Assembly (NCBI RefSeq): GCF_018398875.1
Contig: NZ_JAGWDK010000007.1
Span: 186,001 to 250,000 of the forward strand
Origin: Bradyrhizobium sp. sGM-13
Lineage (GTDB): Bacteria; Pseudomonadota; Alphaproteobacteria; Rhizobiales; Xanthobacteraceae
Length of the DNA: 64,000 bases
Direction of reading: 5' to 3'
The position numbers and the translations under genes are program-made. The first letter of the stretch is position 1, and each line of letters begins with the position of its first letter. Under the pieces are notes generated by a model. It made no database searches, was not told the DNA's origin, and saw only the letters and a list, made by a program, of their open reading frames with translations. Of this stretch, positions 20,523 through 29,117 are shown one piece after another.

Positions 20523-22292
20523 ATGAACCAGCGCACCCCTCTCATCATCTTCGCGCTCGTGATGGCAGCGATCCCGTTCATTCCGGGGGTCCCGCCATTC
20601 TGGATCGTGCTGCTCAACAATATCGGCCTCGCCGCACTGGTGGCGATGGGCCTCGTGCTCCTGACCGGCGTTGGCGGCCTCACCTCGTTCGGCCAGGCCG
20701 CCTTCTGCGGCTTCGGCGCCTACACCACGGCGGTATTGACCACGGCCTATGGTGTCTCGCCATGGCTCACGCTGCCGCTCTCGCTCGTGGTCAGCGGCAT
20801 CGCCGCCGTCCTGCTCGGCATCGTCACGGTACGGCTATCCGGCCATTATCTGCCGCTCGGCACCATCGCCTGGGGCATCGGCCTGTTTTACCTGTTCAGC
20901 AAGCTGGAATTTCTCGGCCGCAATGACGGCATCTCCGGCATCCCGCCGCTCTCGATCGGCAATTTCCGGATGCTCGATCCCGGCACGATCTATTTCGCGA
21001 TCTGGATCGCGGTGCTGGTCTCGGCGCTCCTGACCATGAACCTCCTGGACTCCCGCACCGGCCGCGCGATCCGCGCGCTGCGGCGCGGGCATGTCGCCGG
21101 CGAAGCGTTCGGCGTGCAGACTCCGCGCGCCAAGCTTCTGGTATTTGTGTATGCGGCGGTTCTCGCGGGTTTGTCCGGCTGGCTCTATGCGCATTTCCAG
21201 CGCGCCGCCAATCCGACGCCGTTCGGCGCACATGCCGGTATCGAATATCTGTTCATCGCCGTGGTCGGCGGCGCCGGCTATGTCTGGGGCGCGGTGCTCG
21301 GCGCCGGCATCGTCGTGATCCTCAAGGAGATCCTGCAGAGCTATCTGCCCTATATCTTCGGCGGCCAGAGCCAGCTCGAGACCATCGTGTTCGGCATCCT
21401 GCTGGTTGTTCTGCTGCAACTGGCGCCGACCGGCGTCTGGCCCTGGCTGATGTCGCGGCTACCGATCCAGCCGGGCCGCAAGATGCCCGATGCATCGCTT
21501 CCGCTTGCCACGCCCGTGCGCGCACAGGCTTCGTCCGCCGTGCTGCTGCAGATCGAGAAGGCGCGCAAGCAGTTCGGCGGCGTGATTGCCGTCAACGACG
21601 TCTCGTTCGACGTCCAGGCCCGCGAGATCGTCGCCCTGATCGGCCCCAACGGCGCCGGCAAGAGCACGACGTTCAATCTGATCACAGGCGTGCTGACGAC
21701 GACCGGCGGCACCATCTCGGTGCTCGGCAACAAGGTCGACAACGCTCCGCCGCAGGAGGTTGTCAAACTCGGCGTCGCGCGCACCTTCCAGCATGTCAAG
21801 CTGGTCCCTGACATGACCGTGCTGGAGAACGTCGCGATCGGTGCGCATTTGCGGGGGTCTGCGGGCGCGATCTCCAGCATGCTCCGGCTCGACCGGGCCG
21901 ACGAGGCGAAATTGCTGGCGGAAGCCGCTCGCCAGATCGAGCGCGTCGGCCTCGGCGACCAGATCGACCAGTTGGCCGGAAGCCTGTCGCTCGGCCAGCA
22001 GCGCATTGTCGAGATTGCACGCGCGCTGTGCGTCGATCCGTTGCTGCTGCTGCTCGACGAGCCGGCTGCGGGACTGCGCCATCTGGAAAAGCAGCGGCTC
22101 GCTGCCCTGCTCCGTCAACTGCGCGACGGCGGCATGTCGGTGCTGCTGGTCGAGCACGACATGGGTTTCGTGATGGATCTCGCCGACCGCATCGTCGTGC
22201 TCGATTTCGGCACCAAGATTGCCGAGGGCACGCCGGATGCGATCAAGACCAATCCCGATGTGATCAAGGCCTATCTCGGAGCTACCGCATGA
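20523..22292 (+). CDS. LivM-LivG fusion: ABC transporter permease and ATPase in one chain
   Basis: 589 aa. Residues about 1-315 are a LivM permease ([25 protein letters not shown], then [20 protein letters not shown] coupling loop); after a Pro/Ala-rich linker (about 315-340) a LivG ATPase begins, with Walker [10 protein letters not shown] near residue 373, signature [15 protein letters not shown] and Walker [12 protein letters not shown]. No stop or frameshift separates them. The ATG at 20523 comes 5 bp after the livH stop. Such fusions are known in Bradyrhizobium-type transporters and fix permease:ATPase stoichiometry. The last codons overlap the livF start. Confidence 0.92.
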   Translation: MNQRTPLIIFALVMAAIPFIPGVPPFWIVLLNNIGLAALVAMGLVLLTGVGGLTSFGQAAFCGFGAYTTAVLTTAYGVSPWLTLPLSLVVSGIAAVLLGIVTVRLSGHYLPLGTIAWGIGLFYLFSKLEFLGRNDGISGIPPLSIGNFRMLDPGTIYFAIWIAVLVSALLTMNLLDSRTGRAIRALRRGHVAGEAFGVQTPRAKLLVFVYAAVLAGLSGWLYAHFQRAANPTPFGAHAGIEYLFIAVVGGAGYVWGAVLGAGIVVILKEILQSYLPYIFGGQSQLETIVFGILLVVLLQLAPTGVWPWLMSRLPIQPGRKMPDASLPLATPVRAQASSAVLLQIEKARKQFGGVIAVNDVSFDVQAREIVALIGPNGAGKSTTFNLITGVLTTTGGTISVLGNKVDNAPPQEVVKLGVARTFQHVKLVPDMTVLENVAIGAHLRGSAGAISSMLRLDRADEAKLLAEAARQIERVGLGDQIDQLAGSLSLGQQRIVEIARALCVDPLLLLLDEPAAGLRHLEKQRLAALLRQLRDGGMSVLLVEHDMGFVMDLADRIVVLDFGTKIAEGTPDAIKTNPDVIKAYLGATA

Positions 22293-23020
22293 GTGCGCTG
22301 TTATCGGTCTCCGACGCCCACGTTTCCTACGGCAAGGTCGAAGCCGTGCGCTCGGTTTCGCTCGAGGTCGCCGACGATGAGATCGTCACCATCATCGGCG
22401 CCAACGGCGCCGGCAAGACCACGCTGCTGAACGCCATCATGGGCGTGCTGCCGCTCAAGGGCGCCACCGCCTTCGCCGGCGCCGACATGACCCTGCTCGA
22501 CATCGAGGATCGCGTCGCGGCGGGCCTCTGTCTCGTGCCGGAGCACCGCGAACTGTTCGGCACGATGAACGTCGAGGACAATCTGCAGCTCGGCGCCTTC
22601 CGGATTCCGAAGGAATCCGCGGCAAGGTCGTTCGAGCGGGTGTACACGCTGTTTCCGCGGCTCAAGGAGCGGCGCAAGCAATTGGCCGGCACGCTCTCCG
22701 GCGGCGAGCAGCAGATGCTGGCGATGGGCCGCGCCCTGATGGGCGCGCCAAAACTGTTGATGCTGGACGAACCGAGCCTTGGTCTCGCGCCGATCATCGT
22801 GGCCGATATCTTCCGCACCATCGGCGAATTGCGCGCCGCCGGGGTCTCGGTGCTGCTGGTGGAACAGAATGCGCAAGCGGCGCTTAAAATCGCCGACCGC
22901 GCTTACGTCATGGAACTCGGCGAATTCATCCTGTCCGGATCGGCCAAGGATATCGCCAGCAACCAGCGCGTCGCGGCGAGCTATCTCGGCTTCCAGCACG
23001 AGGGCGCAAGCGGGATCTAA
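22289..23020 (+). CDS. livF: ABC transporter ATPase LivF
   Basis: 243 aa. The ATG overlaps the upstream TGA (ATGA), so [20 protein letters not shown] is the true N-terminus. Walker A GANGAGKTTL, signature LSGGEQQMLAMGRAL, Walker B LMLDEPSLGLAP. It completes the ATPase pair with the fused LivG domain. An inverted repeat follows, then the convergent binding-protein gene. Confidence 0.93.
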   Translation: MSALLSVSDAHVSYGKVEAVRSVSLEVADDEIVTIIGANGAGKTTLLNAIMGVLPLKGATAFAGADMTLLDIEDRVAAGLCLVPEHRELFGTMNVEDNLQLGAFRIPKESAARSFERVYTLFPRLKERRKQLAGTLSGGEQQMLAMGRALMGAPKLLMLDEPSLGLAPIIVADIFRTIGELRAAGVSVLLVEQNAQAALKIADRAYVMELGEFILSGSAKDIASNQRVAASYLGFQHEGASGI

Positions 23021-23030
23021 TCCCACGTTC

Positions 23031-23129
23031 GTCATGCCCCGCGAAGGCGGGGCATCCAGTACGCCGGGAAATCGAGGTTTACGTCAGGTGCCGCGGCGTA
23101 CTGGATCACCCGCTTTCGCGGGTGATGAC
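23031..23129. repeat. Intergenic inverted repeat between livF and the binding protein
   Basis: GTCATGCCCCGCGAAGGCGG at the left and CCCGCTTTCGCGGGTGATGAC at the right, with CCAGTACGCCG/GGCGTACTGG inner arms. It lies at the 3' ends of two convergent genes and could terminate both. Confidence 0.7.
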
Positions 23130-23146
23130 GGCTGAGTGGGCGGCCT

Positions 23147-24298
23147 TCACTTCGCCGGGACGTATTTTCCGTCCTTCACGGTCAGGATGATGCGCGAGCG
23201 GTCGTCGAGGCCGTAGCGATCCTTTTCGGTGAAGTTGTAGACGCCCTGGCTTGCCGCGATTTCCTTCTCCGAGATCAGCGCCAGACGGATCGCCTCGCGG
23301 AATTCCGGCGTGCCCGGCTTGGCCTTCTTCAGCGCCACCGGTATCACGCGCTTGAGCACCTCAAAGGCGTCGTAGGAATGGCCGGCGAACTGGCTGCGGC
23401 TGTTGGCGCCATACTTGGCTTCGTAGGCGGTGTTGAGCGCCAGTCCCGGCTTCTTGGTCAGCGCGCTGTCGGGCTGGGTTTCCGGCGACATCACCGGACC
23501 GGAAGCCATGATCACGCCTTCCGCCGCGGGACCCGCGATGCGGATGAAGTCCATGCTGGCGGCGCCGTGGGTCTGGTAGATCAGGCCCTTGTAGCCGCGC
23601 TCGCGCAGCGCGGTCTGCGGCAGCGCTGCGGCGGTGCCGGAGGCACCGACCAGAATGGCGTCGGGATTGGCGGCAACCAGTTTTAGCACCTGGCCCGCGA
23701 CCGACGTATCGGGACGGGCGTAGCGCTCTTCGGTCACCATGGTCAGGCCCATGGGTACAGCCTGGGTCTTGAAGTCGTTGACCCAGAGATCACCGTAGGA
23801 ATCGGAGTAGCCGATGTAGCCGACGGTCTTGATGCCGTGCGCTTTCATGTGCTCGTACAGCACCTTGCCCATGATCGGAATCGGCTGCGGCATCGCGACC
23901 GACCACTTCATGCGCGCCTCGTTGATCGGCAGCGGCGCCAGGCCGAAATGCGGAATCCCCGCTTCGTTCGCAACCGTGGAGACCGCAACCGTCGGAGGTG
24001 TTGTCGAGGAGCCCATGATGATGTCGGCCTTCGACTCGGTGACGAAGCGCCGTGCATTGGTGGTAGCCGTGGTTGGATCGCCGCCGTCATCGAGCACGAT
24101 GATCTTGATCGGCACGCCGCCGATTTCCTTCGGCACAAAATCGAGCGAGTTGCGTTCGGGAATACCGAGAGCGGCTGCGGGACCGGTCGTGGTGACGGTG
24201 ATGCCGATCGTGATTTCATTGGTCTGTGCAATGGCCGGCGCCCCCGACAGGGCGAGAGCCGCGATGACCGCCGCCGCGGACAGAAAAGCCTTCTTCAT
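23147..24298 (-). CDS. Periplasmic ABC substrate-binding protein (CouP-like)
   Basis: 383 aa. Signal peptide about residues 1-24 (AAAVIAALALSGAPAIA, cleavage before QTNEI), then EITIGITVTTTGPAAALGIPERN, the first strand and ligand loop of the Liv-type binding fold. It is encoded opposite to and convergent with the livH / livMG / livF genes, and is probably their receptor. ATG at 24298 is preceded by AAGGGAGG. In R. palustris the equivalent CouP binds hydroxycinnamates; aromatic ligand here is inferred from the locus. Confidence 0.9.
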   Translation of the reverse strand: MKKAFLSAAAVIAALALSGAPAIAQTNEITIGITVTTTGPAAALGIPERNSLDFVPKEIGGVPIKIIVLDDGGDPTTATTNARRFVTESKADIIMGSSTTPPTVAVSTVANEAGIPHFGLAPLPINEARMKWSVAMPQPIPIMGKVLYEHMKAHGIKTVGYIGYSDSYGDLWVNDFKTQAVPMGLTMVTEERYARPDTSVAGQVLKLVAANPDAILVGASGTAAALPQTALRERGYKGLIYQTHGAASMDFIRIAGPAAEGVIMASGPVMSPETQPDSALTKKPGLALNTAYEAKYGANSRSQFAGHSYDAFEVLKRVIPVALKKAKPGTPEFREAIRLALISEKEIAASQGVYNFTEKDRYGLDDRSRIILTVKDGKYVPAK

Positions 24299-24386
24299 TC
24301 ATTCCTCCCTTGGATTATTATCTGCAGTCTTAAGCAAAACCGGGCCCTTAATTCAGCCCCTTCTTTAGGTCATGCCGGATAGTAAG

Positions 24387-24818
24387 TCAGCCCCGCATGA
24401 AACGCTCGATGATCTCCGGCGGCATCGGCGCCGATTTCAGCTTTGCGGGATCATCCGGGTGCTTGCCGACCAGCACGCGGGTTTCGAACGCCTCGATCGC
24501 CAACGCCTCGCCCTTGAACACGTTGTGGATCACCTCGAAGCTGGAGCGCTTGAAGCTCTCGATCCGGCTTTCGATCCGGATCCAGTCGCCATGGGTGGAC
24601 GGGATATGAAATTTGGCCCTTGTGTCGACCATGGGAATGCCGACGAGGCCATATTTGCGGATGAGATCCTGTTTCGAAAAGCCGGCGGCTTCGAACATGA
24701 CCGAGGTGGAATCGTCGAACATCGCGAAGTAACGCGGGTAGTAAACGATGTTGGCGGGGTCGCAATCGCCCCACTGGATCTGCACGTCGCGCCGGTTGAC
24801 GAACATGGGATCAAGCAT
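24387..24818 (-). CDS. Acyl-CoA thioesterase, 4-hydroxybenzoyl-CoA thioesterase family
   Basis: Hotdog-fold hydrolase, 143 aa from the ATG at 24818, one base past the end of the upstream SDR gene; a longer reading would overlap that gene. The diagnostic QWGDCDPANIVYYPRYF carries the catalytic Asp of the 4-hydroxybenzoyl-CoA thioesterase group (normally GDCDPAGIVFYP). It would release a free aromatic or fatty acid from CoA. As last gene of the ligase operon and with pobA nearby, 4-hydroxybenzoyl-CoA to 4-hydroxybenzoate is an attractive reaction, but this is inferred. Confidence 0.88.
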   Translation of the reverse strand: MLDPMFVNRRDVQIQWGDCDPANIVYYPRYFAMFDDSTSVMFEAAGFSKQDLIRKYGLVGIPMVDTRAKFHIPSTHGDWIRIESRIESFKRSSFEVIHNVFKGEALAIEAFETRVLVGKHPDDPAKLKSAPMPPEIIERFMRG

Positions 24819-24819
24819 C

Positions 24820-25581
24820 CTAGCGCGGCGCCATGCGAAGCGCAGCATCGAGCCGCACCACTTCGCCGTTCAGGTACGGATTGTCGATCATGTGCAGCGC
24901 CAGCGAGGCAAACTCGTCGGCCTGGCCGAGGCGGCGCGGGAACGGGATCGAGGCGGCAAGCGAATCCTGCGCTTCCTGCGGCAGGTTGGCGAGCAGCGGC
25001 GTGAGGAACAGGCCCGGCGCGATCGTCAGCACGCGAATGCCGAACTGCGCCAGTTCGCGCGCGATCGGCAGCGTCATGGCGACGATGCCGCCCTTGGAAG
25101 CCGAATAAGCCGACTGACCGATCTGGCCGTCATAGGCCGCGACCGAGGCAGTCGAGATCACCACGCCGCGCTCGCCGGTCGCAAGCGGCTCGAGCTTCGA
25201 CATCGGCGCGGTCGCCAACCGCAGCATGTTGAACGAGCCGATCAGGTTGACCTTGATCACCTTGTCGAAATCGCCGAGCGCCATCGGGCCGTCCTTGCCG
25301 ATCACGCGCTTGGCGACGCCGATGCCGGCGCAGTTCACCAGCACGCGCGCCGGACCATGGGCCGCCGCCGCCTTGGCGATCGCGGCCTCCGCCGAGGCGG
25401 CATCGGAAACGTCGCAGATCACGGCGACGCCGCCGATCTCGGCGGCAACGGTTTCGGCAAGCTGGGCATTGAGATCGCAGACTGCGACCTTGGCGCCCTG
25501 CGCCGCGAGGCGGCGCGCGGTCGCCGCGCCCAATCCCGATGCGCCGCCGGTGACGATGGCGGCCTGGTCCTTCAACTGCAT
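24820..25581 (-). CDS. SDR, 3-hydroxyacyl-CoA dehydrogenase type 2 (HSD10-like)
   Basis: 253 aa. Rossmann motif TGGASGLGAAT at residues 11-21, NCAG motif, catalytic Ser in VISTASVAAYDGQIGQ and Tyr-Lys in YSASKGG. The AAYDGQIGQxAYSASKGGI stretch and C-terminal LNGEVVRLDAALRM are typical of the 17-beta-HSD10 / 3-hydroxyacyl-CoA dehydrogenase group. It would oxidise the 3-hydroxyacyl-CoA made by the neighbouring crotonase. The stop lies one base before the thioesterase start. A close paralogue is at 52810-53568. Confidence 0.88.
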   Translation of the reverse strand: MQLKDQAAIVTGGASGLGAATARRLAAQGAKVAVCDLNAQLAETVAAEIGGVAVICDVSDAASAEAAIAKAAAAHGPARVLVNCAGIGVAKRVIGKDGPMALGDFDKVIKVNLIGSFNMLRLATAPMSKLEPLATGERGVVISTASVAAYDGQIGQSAYSASKGGIVAMTLPIARELAQFGIRVLTIAPGLFLTPLLANLPQEAQDSLAASIPFPRRLGQADEFASLALHMIDNPYLNGEVVRLDAALRMAPR

Positions 25582-25615
25582 GGTCCTCTCCCTGACAAGC
25601 TTTGCACGAATTCGG

Positions 25616-27502
25616 TTACGGCGTGATCACCTGCGCTGGTGGCGCGGGCGAATAGATCTCCTCGATCAGCGCGCTGCGGTTCTCCAGAACCGCGCGCTGG
25701 TTGATCGAACCCTTGTCGGTGACCTCGCCGCGATCGATCGACAGCGGCGTATCGAGCAGCACCGCGCGCGTGATCCGGGTCGATGAACCGGTCGCGCCCG
25801 CGACGAGCTTCCTAAAGCGTTCGCGGAAGGCCGCGACGATCAGCGGGTCGGACGCCGCAGCAGCGAGGTCGTCATGCGGAAGCGCCGGATTGATCAGGCG
25901 GCAACCGTCGAGATCGAGCACCACCAGCGCCGATATTTCGTCGCGGTTGATGCCGGCAATCACGACGTCCCGCACCAGCGGCGCGCAGGCCGCGACGAAG
26001 CGCGCCCGTAACGGGCCGACGCTGACCCAGGTGCCGCTGGCGAGCTTGAAGTCCTCGCCGATGCGGCCGTCGAAATCGAAGCCGGCGTCGAAATCATCTG
26101 CAACGGCCGGCTTGAGCGCATCGCCCATCTTGTAGAAGCCTTCCTCATCGAAAGACTTCGCCGTCATATCAGGCTGACGCCAATAGCCGGGCATCACGTT
26201 CGGCCCCTTGGCGCGAACCTCCAGCTTGCCGTTATTGGGCACGAGTTTCGCATCATTGCCCAGAACCGGCAGCCCGACATGGCCGGAGCGGCTGGTCACC
26301 GGATTGACCGACATGAAGAACGGCGCGGTCTCGGTGGCGCCGAGACCAGTCAGCATCGGCACGCGATAGCCGGTTTCCTGGACCGACAATTCGTCGAGGC
26401 TGTTCCAGACGAAGGCCGACAGCGCCGCGCCCGAAAAGAACATCGCGTGCAGCCGCGCAAAGAACTTTTTGCGCAAGGCCGCATCGTCGCGCAGATAGGG
26501 CAACAGCGATTCATAGCCCTTGGGCACGTTGAAATAGACCGTCGGCGAAATCTCCCGCAGATTGCGCACGGTCTCTTCAATGCCGCCGGGCATCGGCTTG
26601 CCCTCGTCGAGATACATCGAGCCACCATTATAGAGCGTCAACCCGATATTGTGATTGCCGCCAAAGGTGTGATTCCACGGCAGCCAATCGATGATGACCG
26701 GCGGCTCGTCCTTCAGGAACGCCAGCGTCTCGCGCAGCATCACCTGGTTAGCGCAGATCATGCGCTGGGTGTTGATGACGGCCTTGGGGTTGCCGGTCGA
26801 GCCCGACGTCAGCAGGAATTTGGCGATTGTGTCCGGGCCGATCGCCTCGTGCGCCGCGTCGAGTCGCGGATGCAATGGCATCGCCATCAGATCCGCAAGC
26901 GTCGTGACATCACGGCCGGGCACCGCACCGCGCGAAGCAGCGATCTCGGTCCCGAACGATACATTGGCGGCGAGCGCATCGGCGAATTTCGTCGCGTCGT
27001 CGACGAACACGAGGCCGGGAGTCAACAGCTTCACCAGATAGGCGAGCTTGCCGTAGTCGCGCGATACCAGCGAATAGGCCGGCGATACCGGACAGAAGGG
27101 AATGCCGGCATAGAGCGCGCCGAACGCTATGAGCGCATGATCGACCGAGTTGCCGGACAGGATGACGACCGGCTTCTCGGCCGAAAGTCCACGCGCCAGC
27201 AGCGCAGACGCGATGTGCCGCGATGACGTCAGGAGCCCTGCATAGGTGATCTGCCGCCAGCCCCGTGCCGCGTTGCGTTCCGCCATGAAGACCCGGTCAG
27301 GCGCCGCTGCGGCCCAATGATGCAGGCGGTCGGTGATGCGCATCGGATAGTCGCGCAACTGCGCTTTCGGACGCAGATAGATGGTGCCGTCGTCGCGGCG
27401 CTCGACATGCACCGCGGGCGTGCCGAACGAGATCGGGCGCAGCGGATGATCGGCGCGCGCGGCTGAATCGGTCGAGGCGGACATGCTGGGCTTGGCGCTC
27501 AT
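25616..27502 (-). CDS. Feruloyl/p-coumaroyl-CoA synthase family acyl-CoA ligase (CouB-like)
   Basis: 628 aa AMP-forming ligase. The N-terminus HPLRPISFGTPAVHVERRDD followed by GTIYLRPKAQLRDYP is characteristic of feruloyl-CoA synthases as I know the family. Phosphate loop LLTSGSTGNPKAVINTQRM, adenine motif GLGATETAPFFMS and a late DFKLASGTWVSVG, which replaces the TGD...GR hinge of other ligases. It converts hydroxycinnamates to CoA thioesters. It lies just after the crotonase (gap 1 bp) and before the SDR, the order ligase/hydratase found in cou loci. Substrate is inferred from family and context. Confidence 0.88.
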   Translation of the reverse strand: MSAKPSMSASTDSAARADHPLRPISFGTPAVHVERRDDGTIYLRPKAQLRDYPMRITDRLHHWAAAAPDRVFMAERNAARGWRQITYAGLLTSSRHIASALLARGLSAEKPVVILSGNSVDHALIAFGALYAGIPFCPVSPAYSLVSRDYGKLAYLVKLLTPGLVFVDDATKFADALAANVSFGTEIAASRGAVPGRDVTTLADLMAMPLHPRLDAAHEAIGPDTIAKFLLTSGSTGNPKAVINTQRMICANQVMLRETLAFLKDEPPVIIDWLPWNHTFGGNHNIGLTLYNGGSMYLDEGKPMPGGIEETVRNLREISPTVYFNVPKGYESLLPYLRDDAALRKKFFARLHAMFFSGAALSAFVWNSLDELSVQETGYRVPMLTGLGATETAPFFMSVNPVTSRSGHVGLPVLGNDAKLVPNNGKLEVRAKGPNVMPGYWRQPDMTAKSFDEEGFYKMGDALKPAVADDFDAGFDFDGRIGEDFKLASGTWVSVGPLRARFVAACAPLVRDVVIAGINRDEISALVVLDLDGCRLINPALPHDDLAAAASDPLIVAAFRERFRKLVAGATGSSTRITRAVLLDTPLSIDRGEVTDKGSINQRAVLENRSALIEEIYSPAPPAQVITP

Positions 27503-27503
27503 G

Positions 27504-28310
27504 TCAGGTCGGCTTCACCTTTGCGGTCTTGTGGTCGAGAAACGCACGAATGCGGCGTTTTGCTTCCTTGTCGCTCTGCGCCACAGTCGCCATCAGGGAT
27601 TCCATCAACAGGCCGGTTTGCGGGTTGGCCTCCGCGATCATCGGCAGCGCCTGCAGCACGGCGAAATTGGTCAGCGGCGCGTTCGCCGCCACCCGTTCCG
27701 CCAGTTCCAGCGCCTTCGGCAGCGCGCCGTCGGCCTCCGTGAGATATTGCGAGAAACCATAAGACGAGCCTTCGGTGGCCGAATAGACCCGCCCCGTGAG
27801 CATCATGTCGATCATCCGCGCTACCCCGATCAGGCGCGGCAGCCGCACCGATCCGCCGCCGCCGACGAAGATGCCGCGCTGGCCTTCGGGCAGCGCGAAA
27901 TAGGCTGATGGTTCGGCAACGCGGATATGGGCCGCGCAGGCCAGCTCCAACCCGCCGCCGATCACCGCACCCTTCAGTGCCGCGATCACGGGAACGCGGC
28001 TATACTGGATGCGATCGAACACCCGGTGCCACATTTGCGAATGCCGCAGGCCCTCGGTGGCGTCGTGTTCGGTGAGTTCGGACAGGTCAAGGCCGGAGGA
28101 AAAGTGGTCGCCGACGCCATGGATGACCACCGCGCCTGTGCCATCGGGCAGATTGGAGAAGCAATCCTGGATCGCGAGGATAATGCCGTCGTTCAGCGCA
28201 TTGCGCTTGGCCGGACGGTTGAGGCCCACGGTCAGCACCGCGCCCTTCTGCTCGATCTTGAGCAGGTCGGATTGACCCGCGGCGGCGGTGGAGGCGTTTC
28301 CCATGGGCAA
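27504..28310 (-). CDS. Enoyl-CoA hydratase/isomerase family (crotonase, CouA-like)
   Basis: About 268 aa. Oxyanion-hole segments GVGDHFSSGLDLSEL and KGAVIGGGLELACAAHIRV, followed by FALPEGQRGIFVGGGGSVRLP with the catalytic Glu. The residue set differs from classical FadB-type hydratases (GRGIFVGGG), as in feruloyl-CoA hydratase-lyase-like enzymes. Start: TTG at 28310 has AGGA 7 nt upstream; the ATG at 28304 is the alternative but sits 13 nt away. First gene of the operon, with a GTTAT-N5-ATAAC site just upstream. Probably hydrates (and may cleave) the hydroxycinnamoyl-CoA. Confidence 0.86.
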   Translation of the reverse strand: MPMGNASTAAAGQSDLLKIEQKGAVLTVGLNRPAKRNALNDGIILAIQDCFSNLPDGTGAVVIHGVGDHFSSGLDLSELTEHDATEGLRHSQMWHRVFDRIQYSRVPVIAALKGAVIGGGLELACAAHIRVAEPSAYFALPEGQRGIFVGGGGSVRLPRLIGVARMIDMMLTGRVYSATEGSSYGFSQYLTEADGALPKALELAERVAANAPLTNFAVLQALPMIAEANPQTGLLMESLMATVAQSDKEAKRRIRAFLDHKTAKVKPT

Positions 28311-28331
28311 TTTTAGGTCCTGCGCAGAATA

Positions 28332-28346
28332 GTTATGTTTTATAAC
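28332..28346. promoter_or_regulatory. Candidate MarR (CouR-like) operator at the crotonase-ligase operon
   Basis: GTTATGTTTTATAAC: perfect 5-bp arms, 22-36 bp before the start codon, where a bound repressor would block transcription. Same arms and spacing as the pobA site. Confidence 0.55.
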
Positions 28347-28398
28347 GATTTTGCCGGGCGGGAGTCAAGGCGCGTCGTTGCGTTTACGGTCCCTCCCC

Positions 28399-28479
28399 GT
28401 CGTTGCGAGGAGCGCCAGCGACGAAGCAATCTATCTCCGCAAGCGGTGGAATGGATTGCTTCGCTGCGCTCGCAACGAC
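28399..28479. repeat. Intergenic inverted repeat (GTCGTTGCGAGG...CGCAACGAC type)
   Basis: Arms GTCGTTGCGAGGAGCG and CGCTCGCAACGAC enclose GAAGCAATC/GGATTGCTTCG. Related to the copy at 60313. Confidence 0.75.
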
Positions 28480-28506
28480 GCGGAGACGTCGACGCAACAC
28501 TCGACT

Positions 28507-28606
28507 GTCATCCCCGCGGATGCGGGGATCCAGTACCCCGCGGCTTCTCGGTTCGATCACTGCTGTCTCTGGAATACTGGGTCACCCGCCTTCGCGGGTG
28601 GACGAC
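28507..28606. repeat. Intergenic inverted repeat (GTCATCCCCGCGG...GACGAC type)
   Basis: Directly follows another palindromic unit, so the stretch 28.35-28.61 kb holds an operator and two repeats but no gene. Arms GTCATCCCCGCGGATGCGGG and CACCCGCCTTCGCGGGTGG. Confidence 0.7.
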
Positions 28607-28648
28607 TACGGCGTAGCTGTTCACCCTCCCCAGGAGCGTAAGAAAGGC

Positions 28649-29107
28649 TCACAGCACCTGATGCACGTCGATGACGACGCGGTCGGCGTGGCGGGCGGCG
28701 GAGGCGATGAAGAGGTTTTGCATCAGCCAGCGATATTTCTCTGCACCCGTCTCGAACTTCGGCACGGTGCGGAAATAGATCAATTTCGGATCAACCGGCT
28801 CGCCGCGCTTGAGCTTCCGCAGCAGTTCGACCGGGCCGAAGCGCAGACCCTTGTTCTCGACATAGACGACGGCGCCGTCGTCGGTCTCGAAAGCGTATTT
28901 GGCTTCCAGCTCGATGAGCTCGTTCGGGCGGATGATCTGAAAATCGGCGCCGAAGGGAAGAACCTTGCCGTTGACTTCGCCCTTCACCTCGCCGCCGATG
29001 ATCGGAATGATCCGGCGCACGCCGGTGCCGATCTCGCCCGCCGAAATCACCTCGCCGATCCGCGCCGTGATGGTGAAGACGTACTGGGTCGAAAGCTGTG
29101 GGGTCAT
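28649..29107 (-). CDS. DUF3237 family protein
   Basis: 152 aa, soluble beta-rich protein of the DUF3237/UPF0311 family; visible conserved stretches are YVFTITARIGEVISAG, RIIPIIGGEVKGEVNGKVLPFGADFQ (split by the family's glycine turn) and the C-terminal YFRTVPKFETGAEKYRWL. Function unknown; the family is thought to adopt a lipocalin-like barrel. It starts 10 bp after the TRAP large permease, so it is co-transcribed with a probable aromatic-acid transporter. Co-location suggests a small-molecule-binding or detoxifying role, which is inference only. Confidence 0.82.
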   Translation of the reverse strand: MTPQLSTQYVFTITARIGEVISAGEIGTGVRRIIPIIGGEVKGEVNGKVLPFGADFQIIRPNELIELEAKYAFETDDGAVVYVENKGLRFGPVELLRKLKRGEPVDPKLIYFRTVPKFETGAEKYRWLMQNLFIASAARHADRVVIDVHQVL

Positions 29108-29117
29108 CGTAACAGCC

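Noticed and set aside
28335..28640. Reading frames between the crotonase and DUF3237 genes
   Set aside because: They coincide with two inverted repeats and an operator; residue patterns simply translate the repeats.
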